Shown here piece by piece: positions 50,416 through 58,442 of a stretch of 60,832 nt of DNA. The position numbers and the translations under genes were made by a program. The notes below the pieces were generated by a model. It did not search any database. It was not told the DNA's origin and worked only from the letters and a program-made list of their open reading frames with translations. The stretch covers positions 1 to 60,832 of the forward strand of contig JBBSWW010000002.1 of NCBI GenBank assembly GCA_038046085.1, written 5' to 3'. The stretch comes from GW2011-AR18 sp038046085 (lineage in GTDB: Archaea > Nanobdellota > Nanobdellia > SCGC-AAA011-G17 > GW2011-AR18). The number at the start of each line of letters is the position of its first letter. Position 1 is the first letter of the stretch.

Positions 50416-51798
50416 ATGCAAAAAACAAAAAACAGAACTGACTTATTAAAGTATTTTTTAATAATATTAGTTGTCTTATCAGCATCATTCCTTATCTTAG
50501 CAAATGATCAATTACAAACTGGAAGTGCAATCAAAACTTTAGATCGTGCATCTCTACAAAAAAACACAGAAACAACAAGTGATACTGGAACATTAAAAGT
50601 AGAAACCACTCCTATTGGAGCTTCTATACTTGCAGGTAATATAAGAAAAAATACACCAACAACATTCAATATATCAGCAGGAAGTCATCAACTCAGAATA
50701 ACAAAAACAGGATATAAAGACTTAGCATTTAATTTAGAAATAAAAGCCGGAGAGACTTTAAATATAAATAAAGTATTAGTACCATTAAATCTGGTGAAAT
50801 TCAATTCAAATCCTGCAGTATCTAAAGTATATATTAATGGAGAATTTAAAGGAAATACTCCACTTAACACTTATCTTGATGATGGAACTTATGAAGTCAT
50901 GATATCTAAAGATGGATATACAGAGTATAAGAGTACATTATTAATCAATGGGCAGAAACAGATAAACGTTGAATTATCACAACTTGCTACAGTAAAGATA
51001 ACATCATCAATACAAAGAGCAGATGTTGCTATAGAAAAAACACCAGGAGTGTTCACTTCTTTAGGAAAAACACCATTAACAGCATATCTAGAACCAAGAG
51101 ATTATAATCTAAGATTTATAACAGGAAATACAAATCCTTCTGTATATTATTATAAACTTAAAAATCTTGCAGCAGGAACACATACAAATTTCAATGCAAA
51201 CCTGAGAGATTATCCAGCAGTAAAAATAGAATCAAACCCTTCAGGAGCTGATGTATATTCAACGGTCTATAATTCACGTGAGAGACACTTACTTGGTAAA
51301 ACCCCATTAGAAATAAGAGATATATCTATCATCGCACCAAATTCTAATAATCGTTATGGAATTGAGATAGTCAAAGATGGATATTTGCCTTATACAAAAC
51401 AAATCAGCATCAATGACCATACACCGTTATATGTAACTACAAATTTATTGCCTACTACAAAAATACATGTAGATGTAACAAGTAGTTTCATACCTAGAAA
51501 TACAACAGTCTATATCTATGCATACTATATCAACACAGAAAATGTCTTACCGACACCAGTATATTCAATGAGTTCAGGAAGAGCAAACTGGAATTTTGAC
51601 TACAAAATGAATGGTAATACAGAAAGAAAATACCAGTTAGTTGTACAGTATAAGAAGGCTGATTATACTGATAGAGCAAAGGATGTCAGATCTGATAATT
51701 ATAGAACAGCCTATAAAGAAATATTAATCAGTCCTGGACAACAAGTAAATATACAGGTAATTAATGGAGTAAACGAAATTGCAATAAGAGTGATTTAA
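50416..51798 (+). CDS. PEGA-domain repeat surface protein
   Basis: 460 residues. N-terminal TM/signal (YFLIILVVLSASFLILAND). At least two clear PEGA domains: TGTLKVETTPIGASILAGN (about 52-118) and VKFNSNPAVSKVYINGEFKGNTPL (about 120-190), with two more PEGA-like units after (residues 190-350, ending in SNPSGADVY and GKTPLEIRD). A beta-rich C-terminal domain follows. PEGA repeats are found in S-layer and surface proteins. GAGGG ribosome site just upstream. It starts 15 bases after the membrane-protein gene. Confidence 0.82.
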   Translation: MQKTKNRTDLLKYFLIILVVLSASFLILANDQLQTGSAIKTLDRASLQKNTETTSDTGTLKVETTPIGASILAGNIRKNTPTTFNISAGSHQLRITKTGYKDLAFNLEIKAGETLNINKVLVPLNLVKFNSNPAVSKVYINGEFKGNTPLNTYLDDGTYEVMISKDGYTEYKSTLLINGQKQINVELSQLATVKITSSIQRADVAIEKTPGVFTSLGKTPLTAYLEPRDYNLRFITGNTNPSVYYYKLKNLAAGTHTNFNANLRDYPAVKIESNPSGADVYSTVYNSRERHLLGKTPLEIRDISIIAPNSNNRYGIEIVKDGYLPYTKQISINDHTPLYVTTNLLPTTKIHVDVTSSFIPRNTTVYIYAYYINTENVLPTPVYSMSSGRANWNFDYKMNGNTERKYQLVVQYKKADYTDRAKDVRSDNYRTAYKEILISPGQQVNIQVINGVNEIAIRVI

Positions 51799-51830
51799 CT
51801 TTTCTTTTATATAAATTAAAGGAGATAAAT

Positions 51831-51840
51831 GTTTAAATAC
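51831..51840 (+). promoter_or_regulatory. TATA box of the PCNA gene
   Basis: GTTTAAATAC lies about 27 bases before the PCNA ATG at 51862, so the transcript should begin at or just before the start codon. No Shine-Dalgarno precedes the ATG. Confidence 0.55.
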
Positions 51841-51861
51841 CCTACACTAACATTTTAGAAC

Positions 51862-52608
51862 ATGAGACTTACATTAAATGAACCAAGATTCCTAAAAGAC
51901 AGCATATTAATAATTTCTGAACTAGTAAATGAGGCTAACTTAAAATTCTTAAAAGACAGAATAGAATTAGTGGCAATGGATCCTGCAAATGTATCAATGG
52001 TAATATTCAACTTGTTAAGCAGTGCATTTGCTGAATATGATGTCAAAGTTGAGAAGACAATAGGAATCAATTTAGTTAATCTAACACAGATACTCAAAAG
52101 AGTAAAGCCTACTGAGATCTTAACATTAGAATTAGATGAAGAGAGAAACAGGATGCATGTAATATTAAAAGGTACAACAACAAAGAAATTTGAATTAAGC
52201 TTATTAGACATAGATGAGAGAGAACAGAAAATACCAAACTTGAAATTCAATGCAAAAATTGAGACAAACACCTTAATGTTTAATGATGCAATAGAAGATA
52301 TGGATATCATAGGAGATAGTCTAAGTTTATCAGCTTCTACAAATAACTTCTTAATAGAGTCAGAAGGAACAGTAAGCAAAGGAAAAGTAGAGATAACAAG
52401 TGATGATGAGACAACAATACAGGTTGGAGATAAAGCAGTAACATCAAGATACTCAATAGAATATTTAAAGAAAATAATCAAGGGAAGCAAGTTAACAAAT
52501 GTTGTATCATTGGAATTCGGGCAGGATTATCCACTAAGAACTGAGTATAGAGTTGTAGACAAATTAAGTTTACAATTCATATTAGCACCAAGAACACCAA
52601 CAGACTAA
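51862..52608 (+). CDS. pcn: DNA polymerase sliding clamp PCNA
   Basis: 248 residues, normal for archaeal PCNA. Two similar halves: LNEPRFLKDSILIISELVNEANLKFLKDRIELVAMDPANVSMVIFNL at the start, and the DEEREQKIPNLKF linker followed by the second repeat from about 125. The interdomain loop and the C-terminal LSLQFILAPRTPTD are in place. It tethers polymerase, Fen1 and ligase to DNA. The next gene starts inside its stop codon (TAATG). Confidence 0.97.
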   Translation: MRLTLNEPRFLKDSILIISELVNEANLKFLKDRIELVAMDPANVSMVIFNLLSSAFAEYDVKVEKTIGINLVNLTQILKRVKPTEILTLELDEERNRMHVILKGTTTKKFELSLLDIDEREQKIPNLKFNAKIETNTLMFNDAIEDMDIIGDSLSLSASTNNFLIESEGTVSKGKVEITSDDETTIQVGDKAVTSRYSIEYLKKIIKGSKLTNVVSLEFGQDYPLRTEYRVVDKLSLQFILAPRTPTD

Positions 52609-53234
52609 TGAAAAATATATATTTTACAATTTTATTAATACCAATATTTATTCTATTATTAAGCTTCAAAGTATTTGTATATGACGAAAATTTCTATAAA
52701 GAACAATTCAGAGAAAATAAAGTATATACAAAATACAATGAGAGTTATGTAAACAATATAAGTTCTAATTTAGTAAACTACTTCAGAAGTAAAGAAAACT
52801 TAGGAAACTATTACACAGAAAGAGAAAAAATACATTTAGAAGATGTAAAAATATTAATAAATAAAGCATTAAAAATATTTTATATCCTATTTATTGTCCT
52901 GTTAATAATATTCTCTTATCTATTGCAAAAAAAAGATTACAAAACACTCTCAAAAATATTAAAATATGGAGGAATACTAAATTTAATAATCTATTTTATT
53001 ATATTTATAGTTTCACTTATAAACTTTGAAAAATTCTTCATAAAATTCCATGAATTATTTTTTGTAAATGACTACTGGATGTTAAGTCCTAATGATATAC
53101 TGGTAAATGTTTTTACACAGGAATTCTTCAATACAATATTAAGAAAAATAATAACAACATCATTAATACTATCGTTAGTATTCATAGTTGCTGGAATATT
53201 TATAGAAAAAGCTTATAAACATCGCACTTTATAG
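52608..53234 (+). CDS. DUF1461 integral membrane protein
   Basis: 208 residues, four to five TM helices. N-terminal helix (IYFTILLIPIFILLLSFKVFVYD), a charged loop, then TMs. The conserved stretch KFHELFFVNDYWMLSPNDILVNVFTQEFF, with FHE.FF.ND.W, is the hallmark of the DUF1461/TIGR01906 membrane family. Function not established. It starts at the last base of pcn and its stop is TAG, six bases before the pilin-like gene. Confidence 0.85.
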   Translation: MKNIYFTILLIPIFILLLSFKVFVYDENFYKEQFRENKVYTKYNESYVNNISSNLVNYFRSKENLGNYYTEREKIHLEDVKILINKALKIFYILFIVLLIIFSYLLQKKDYKTLSKILKYGGILNLIIYFIIFIVSLINFEKFFIKFHELFFVNDYWMLSPNDILVNVFTQEFFNTILRKIITTSLILSLVFIVAGIFIEKAYKHRTL

Positions 53235-53240
53235 AAGATT

Positions 53241-54002
53241 ATGCTTAAAAAAAGGGGGCAAGTTAGCACTTTCGTAATAATAGGTGTTCTAGTATTATTT
53301 GTATTTGTATTTATATTCATGCTAAGAGATTCAGTAAGAGAAAAATTCAGAGGAACAGTAGACAGAGAGGGATATTTGATTTCACAGATGAGCCAGATAA
53401 AAAAATCAATAAATGCCTGTTTAGCAGAAGAGAGTGAAAATGCTGTTAAACTTTTAGGAGAGAGCGGAGGATATTTTAATCCAGCAGAGCATGTAACATA
53501 TCATGGAACAAAGATTTCAGTATTATGCGCCAAAACTCCTGGAGCTGAAACATGCAGTGCAAAACCAATAAGCATAGAACAGGCAGCAGAGAATCTTAAT
53601 AATTATTTAACAACAGAAATAAAAAATTGCATAGACCTAAATCCATACAGGAAAAAAGACTATACATTAGAGACAGGAGAATTCAATTTAGATATAGAAA
53701 TAAAAGATGATGAGGTAATTACAGAACTAAATTATCCAATAACACTAAAACTTGATGCTATAGAATTAAAAAATCAGGATATATTAAACAACCTAAAAAA
53801 GCCATTAGGAAAATCAATAAATTTAGCAAACCAGATAATAAGCAACGAGGCAAACTCAGGATCTTTTGATGTAATGGGAGCAAGTTTACTATCAAAAGGA
53901 GAATATACAATCAGAGAGAGAAAGAGCTATCCAAACAAGATTTATATAATAGATTTCAACGAGAGATATAAATTCAATATAGGAATACAGGGTGAATCAT
54001 GA
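53241..54002 (+). CDS. Pilin-like protein A, module 1 of the tandem surface system
   Basis: 253 residues. N-terminus LKKRGQVSTFVIIGVLVLFVFVFIFM: basic, Arg-Gly-Gln-Val and then a hydrophobic helix, like type III signal (prepilin) starts of archaeal pilins. The ectodomain has conserved positions shared with the protein at 57681: a Cys in INACLAEESENAVKLLGESGGYFNP and another in LTTEIKNCIDL. The stop overlaps the start of the giant gene (ATGA). The same length (253) in both copies points to a fixed role, perhaps the anchor or pilus for the large partner. Confidence 0.78.
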   Translation: MLKKRGQVSTFVIIGVLVLFVFVFIFMLRDSVREKFRGTVDREGYLISQMSQIKKSINACLAEESENAVKLLGESGGYFNPAEHVTYHGTKISVLCAKTPGAETCSAKPISIEQAAENLNNYLTTEIKNCIDLNPYRKKDYTLETGEFNLDIEIKDDEVITELNYPITLKLDAIELKNQDILNNLKKPLGKSINLANQIISNEANSGSFDVMGASLLSKGEYTIRERKSYPNKIYIIDFNERYKFNIGIQGES

Positions 54003-57000
54003 AAAAAATGATAGCCATATTAAAAATCTATTTAGTTATTAGTATCATCTTAATATTCGGATATAGTGAAAATGCTTATGCTGCAGGTGATGAAATAACT
54101 TCATGCTGTAAAAAAGCAGAAAACGGGCAGAGTTGTGTTGACGGATTAACACAAGAACAATGCCAAGAAGGATATGCAGGCGGAGTAAGATGTGAAAATG
54201 TAAATGAGTGCAGAAATAGAGGATGCTGTAAAGTAAATGGAGATTGTGTTACAGGGGCTTTAGAAGGGACATGTTATGGGGAGTATTATAATGATGCAGA
54301 ATGCAATGTAGAACAGTGCAGATTAAAATGTTGCGTAGCAGGAAATAGCTGTGGATTAATGTCAGAAGAAAAATGCCAGGGAATAGGCGGTACAGTAAAT
54401 GAAGCATTAGATATAGACAGTTGTAATCAAGTATGCGAAACAAAATCAAAAGGATGCTGCAAAACAGGAGAGGGATGCAGCTATGTTTCAGGAGAGAGCT
54501 GTTCAGGACAATTCTTTACAAATCAGGCATGTACAAGAGTATCAGGATGCAGCTGCAATAATGACAATCCAGCAACAGGATGCGTAGAAAATGATTTATA
54601 TAATTATGACTCATGCGGAAATCCAACATTAAAAGAGAGATGCAATACTGCTGAAGGAAAACTCTGTTCTGACAAGAATAATGATGGGAAATTCGCATGT
54701 GAAGACATGAACTGCAAAATAGAGGATAATCCTTATCTAGATGAGAATAGTGATGGAATATTAAATAATGATGGAAAAATAAGAAAAAATGGCGAGGCAT
54801 GGTGTGCATACCAGAGTGCAGTAGGATCAGGACTGGATTTACCAGGAACATCACATTATCTGCATAGTTGTATAAATGGAAAAGAAGAAGTAAAAATGTG
54901 CGGAAATGGTAACAGAGATGAGATATGCATCTATTCAAATCCTGAAGAGAGTACATTAAAAGAGAGCCAAGGATCCAGAGCAATATGTGTAGAAAACAAT
55001 TACCAGGAATGTCTAGCATGTAATTCTGATGAAAACTTAAATGATGGAGAGACAAAAGCAGGGTGTTGTGAAAAAGCAGGATTATGTTATTGGGCTGGAT
55101 TAAATGAGGATACGGAAATAAAAGGTTCTCAACAGGCAATAAGCTTTAATTTTTTATTACCAGAGAATGCAAATAGCAACTTAGAGGGAGAGATACAAAT
55201 ATTTGATAAAAAAATAATAGGAAGACTAAGTGAAGTCAAACTTTTATTCATAAATAATAAAGATAAAATAGAATTAACAAAATCATTATCTGAAGCATCA
55301 ACATTAGACAAACAAAAGCTTGGGAATAAAGTATCATATAATTATGAACTAAAACTAAATCTAGAGAAGCCAGTAAAAGAAATAATGAATATTAATATAA
55401 CACAGAGAGGAAAGAGTGAATTCCTAAGTTCAATACAGATAGAACCAACAATAAAACAGGAAGGAAGTTGTTTGCCATTTGTTCCACCAGGAAATATTGC
55501 AATAAAAACAGCAGGAAGAGATACATATTCAGGACTTATAGAAAAAGCAGAAGATGAATGTGCATTAGGAAATTCTAAAATAGCCACAATATGGGAGAGA
55601 GATGAATTTGATGATGATTGGGAGTGTACAAAAAATTGTAATACATATCCAGAAAATGATAAAAGCTATATGAATAACCAGAACTTCCTATGCGGGACCT
55701 ATGGAGACTGTGGAGCGAAATGGAATATAGTAGAGAAATGGAGTTCAGAAGGGTATTATTTTGAGTGCGGAAGCAGTCCTGAATTAAAAGGAAAATATGA
55801 AGGGCAAGAGTGTGAAAGAAAAAAATATTATATAGATACGCCGCCAAATGAATTAAATTTTACAATATTCAAATATTCAGGAAAAGGAATAGTTGCTGAT
55901 ATAGATGGAATAGACTATATGTTCAGTATAGAAAAGACAACAGGAGAAAAAGTATTCGACATATCTAAAAAATCAGTGTATACATATTCACTAATAATCT
56001 TAACATTAAATCCTTTTACTCTTGTAGGAGGGGCAATATTATCTTATTACCAGCTGCCATTAATATTCGGAGAGGATGTAAAGAGAAGGCATTCAAGCAC
56101 ACACTGTGAACCATGGGAACCACCATTAGAGAATGAGTGCTGGAGATGCCATGCATTAAGCAATGAGACAGTTGATAATAAAAATTGTGATTATGCAAGT
56201 GGAAAATGCGGATTGTTGCCTGTAATAAATAATAAAATAATTAATGGATATGAATGCACACCACAAATGTGTTCAAGCCTAGGAAAAGATTGCTTATGGC
56301 AGGATAGCAATTTAGGAGCAAGATGTGTAGAACAGAAAGAGAGAGATGTAATATCTCCAATAATAAAAATAAAAAGTGCAGAGTATGAATGCCAGACAAA
56401 TGAGTGTAGGATAGAGAACACAAATAATCCATCAGGAGTACAACAGGCAACACAAATAACAGGAGAGATAAAACCTGGACATAAACTTGCAATAACCATA
56501 GAGACAAGAAACCCAACAGATAATGGGGCTGATTTAACAAAATGTAGACATACATTCAATGCACAACAAGAGTATAATGATATGATAGGATTTGATGACG
56601 GACTTGGATTTGAACATAAAATAGAACTAAATTCATTAGCTGATGGAGAGTATAACATTTATTTTGCATGTGAAGATATAACAGGAAATGAAAACAAGGA
56701 TAAATATTCATTAAAATTCAAAGTAGCACAATATCCAGATATATCTGCTCCAATAATCTTTGAGGCAAGGACACCAAATGGAATAGGAACATGGAATAGA
56801 AATGCAGGACAGAGAGAGAGTGCATATATTGCAAACAATACAAATTATGCAGAAGTTGAATTAATATTAAATGAACAGGCAAATTGCAGATGGACAGATA
56901 TAAATGCTAACATTAATTATGAACAAATGAGTGGAAACATGATCTGTGAAGAACCTGAATCTATAACAGAACCATATTCATGCAAAACACAATTGAATGC

Positions 57001-57649
57001 AGAAAATGAAAAAATAATATGGTTCAGGTGTGCAGACTTAAAAGATAATAAAAATTTACAGAGTGTGCCTTTAGAAGGGTATAGAATAAAGAAAACAACA
57101 GGTCTAGAAGTTGCAGAAACAAAATGTATAAGCACAAATAATGAAAAATGTGAAGGGACAATAAATGATAACCAGATAACATTACAATTAATGACAGAGG
57201 GCGGAACTGAGGGGAATGCAAACTGCAAATGGGATCCTGGAACAGGATATGTAGACTTCTTAGAAGGACAGGGAACAGTATTACATAAACAACCTGGAAT
57301 AAACCTAAAATCAGGAGATAATAAAATAGAATATACATGTGAAGATAAAGCAGGAAATCTAGCAGGCGGGACATTAAAATTCAATGCTGAAAAAGATACA
57401 GGGGCTCCAGTAATATTAAAGATATACCAGAGTGAAAACCAATTATCTGTAAATACAAATGAGAATGCATTATGCAAATATTCAACAAACAAGACATTTG
57501 ATTTCAATACAGAAGATGTCTTATCAAAAGACAATACGGGAATGATACATACAATAAGTATAGATAATACAAATAGATATTTCAAAATAGGATGCATTGA
57601 TAGATACGAGAATAAAGCAGGACCATTTGAGGTCTATGTAAATAAATAA
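53999..57649 (+). CDS. Giant Cys-rich exported protein, module 1
   Basis: 1216 residues. Signal peptide (IYLVISIILIFGYSENAYAAG). N-terminal third: tandem Cys modules (GCCK...C...C) of about 40-50 residues, with SCGNPTLKERC and DKNNDGKFACED near residue 200. Then GEAWCAYQSAVGSGLD...CINGKE and a middle domain. A hydrophobic segment (IILTLNPFTLVGGAILSYYQL) lies near 665-690. The last 400 residues hold Ig-like repeats with paired Cys. Start overlaps the pilin-like gene by ATGA. Extracellular, needing dozens of disulfides. Homologous to the protein at 58439. Confidence 0.8.
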   Translation: MKKMIAILKIYLVISIILIFGYSENAYAAGDEITSCCKKAENGQSCVDGLTQEQCQEGYAGGVRCENVNECRNRGCCKVNGDCVTGALEGTCYGEYYNDAECNVEQCRLKCCVAGNSCGLMSEEKCQGIGGTVNEALDIDSCNQVCETKSKGCCKTGEGCSYVSGESCSGQFFTNQACTRVSGCSCNNDNPATGCVENDLYNYDSCGNPTLKERCNTAEGKLCSDKNNDGKFACEDMNCKIEDNPYLDENSDGILNNDGKIRKNGEAWCAYQSAVGSGLDLPGTSHYLHSCINGKEEVKMCGNGNRDEICIYSNPEESTLKESQGSRAICVENNYQECLACNSDENLNDGETKAGCCEKAGLCYWAGLNEDTEIKGSQQAISFNFLLPENANSNLEGEIQIFDKKIIGRLSEVKLLFINNKDKIELTKSLSEASTLDKQKLGNKVSYNYELKLNLEKPVKEIMNINITQRGKSEFLSSIQIEPTIKQEGSCLPFVPPGNIAIKTAGRDTYSGLIEKAEDECALGNSKIATIWERDEFDDDWECTKNCNTYPENDKSYMNNQNFLCGTYGDCGAKWNIVEKWSSEGYYFECGSSPELKGKYEGQECERKKYYIDTPPNELNFTIFKYSGKGIVADIDGIDYMFSIEKTTGEKVFDISKKSVYTYSLIILTLNPFTLVGGAILSYYQLPLIFGEDVKRRHSSTHCEPWEPPLENECWRCHALSNETVDNKNCDYASGKCGLLPVINNKIINGYECTPQMCSSLGKDCLWQDSNLGARCVEQKERDVISPIIKIKSAEYECQTNECRIENTNNPSGVQQATQITGEIKPGHKLAITIETRNPTDNGADLTKCRHTFNAQQEYNDMIGFDDGLGFEHKIELNSLADGEYNIYFACEDITGNENKDKYSLKFKVAQYPDISAPIIFEARTPNGIGTWNRNAGQRESAYIANNTNYAEVELILNEQANCRWTDINANINYEQMSGNMICEEPESITEPYSCKTQLNAENEKIIWFRCADLKDNKNLQSVPLEGYRIKKTTGLEVAETKCISTNNEKCEGTINDNQITLQLMTEGGTEGNANCKWDPGTGYVDFLEGQGTVLHKQPGINLKSGDNKIEYTCEDKAGNLAGGTLKFNAEKDTGAPVILKIYQSENQLSVNTNENALCKYSTNKTFDFNTEDVLSKDNTGMIHTISIDNTNRYFKIGCIDRYENKAGPFEVYVNK

Positions 57650-57680
57650 GTTTATATATAAAATTAGGAGATAAAATAAT

Positions 57681-58442
57681 ATGAATAAAAGAGGGCAGGT
57701 AAGTGTTTTTGTTATATTAGGAATAGTTCTCATATTAGTTGTTGCACTAGTATTATTTGCAAGAAAACAGACAGGAATAGGCATACCATCATTCCAGTTC
57801 TTACAGGATAAATTAAAACCTGTTGAAACAAATCTAAAAGAATGTGTAAATAAACAAAAAGATACAGCAGTAAAAACATTTTTAGAACAAGGAGCAGATT
57901 ATTATCCAACAGATTATTTATTATATAAAAGCATGAAAGTAAAATATTACTGCAAGAACATACCAAATGATGATAGATGCTTAAATTATTTACCACCATT
58001 AAAGACAATGACTGATAATCTAAATGTTGTATTAAGAAATGAGGTAGAGAACTGCATAAACAAAGATCTAGTTGATTCAAAATCATTTGGATATGAAGTA
58101 ACAGGAAGCAAAATATTAACAACAAGAACAGAAGCTGTAGGGTCAGGAATATTAGTTGTTGTAAATTATGATGTACAATTAAAAAAAGGAGAAGATATAA
58201 CAAGTCTTAAACCAATAAATGTTGTATTGGATATACCATTAAAAGAATTATATGATGTAAGCTATGATATAGTAAACTCAGAGGCTAAGTTTGGAAATTT
58301 TGAACAGTTATTCTATATGCTGAATAAGAAAGGACAATATCTGATAAATGTTGATAGACCATTCCCTAATAAAGTCTATAAGGTAAATAAAGATGGAAAT
58401 AGTTATGAACTATGGTTTGCAGTAGAGGGAGAGAGTTCATGA
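57681..58442 (+). CDS. Pilin-like protein B, module 2 of the tandem surface system
   Basis: 253 residues, paralogue of 53241-54002. N-terminus MNKRGQVSVFVILGIVLILVVALVLF repeats the R-G-Q-V-S start and hydrophobic helix. Shared positions: KECVNKQKDTAVKTFLEQGADYYPTDYL and LRNEVENCINK. Preceded by an AGGAG ribosome site (57666-57670). The stop overlaps the next start (ATGA). Together with its giant partner it duplicates module 1. Confidence 0.78.
   Translation: MNKRGQVSVFVILGIVLILVVALVLFARKQTGIGIPSFQFLQDKLKPVETNLKECVNKQKDTAVKTFLEQGADYYPTDYLLYKSMKVKYYCKNIPNDDRCLNYLPPLKTMTDNLNVVLRNEVENCINKDLVDSKSFGYEVTGSKILTTRTEAVGSGILVVVNYDVQLKKGEDITSLKPINVVLDIPLKELYDVSYDIVNSEAKFGNFEQLFYMLNKKGQYLINVDRPFPNKVYKVNKDGNSYELWFAVEGESS

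Noticed and set aside
56191..57597. Long minus-strand open frames opposite the giant Cys-rich gene
   Set aside because: Low-complexity hydrophobic translations that mirror the AGA/ACA-rich coding strand.
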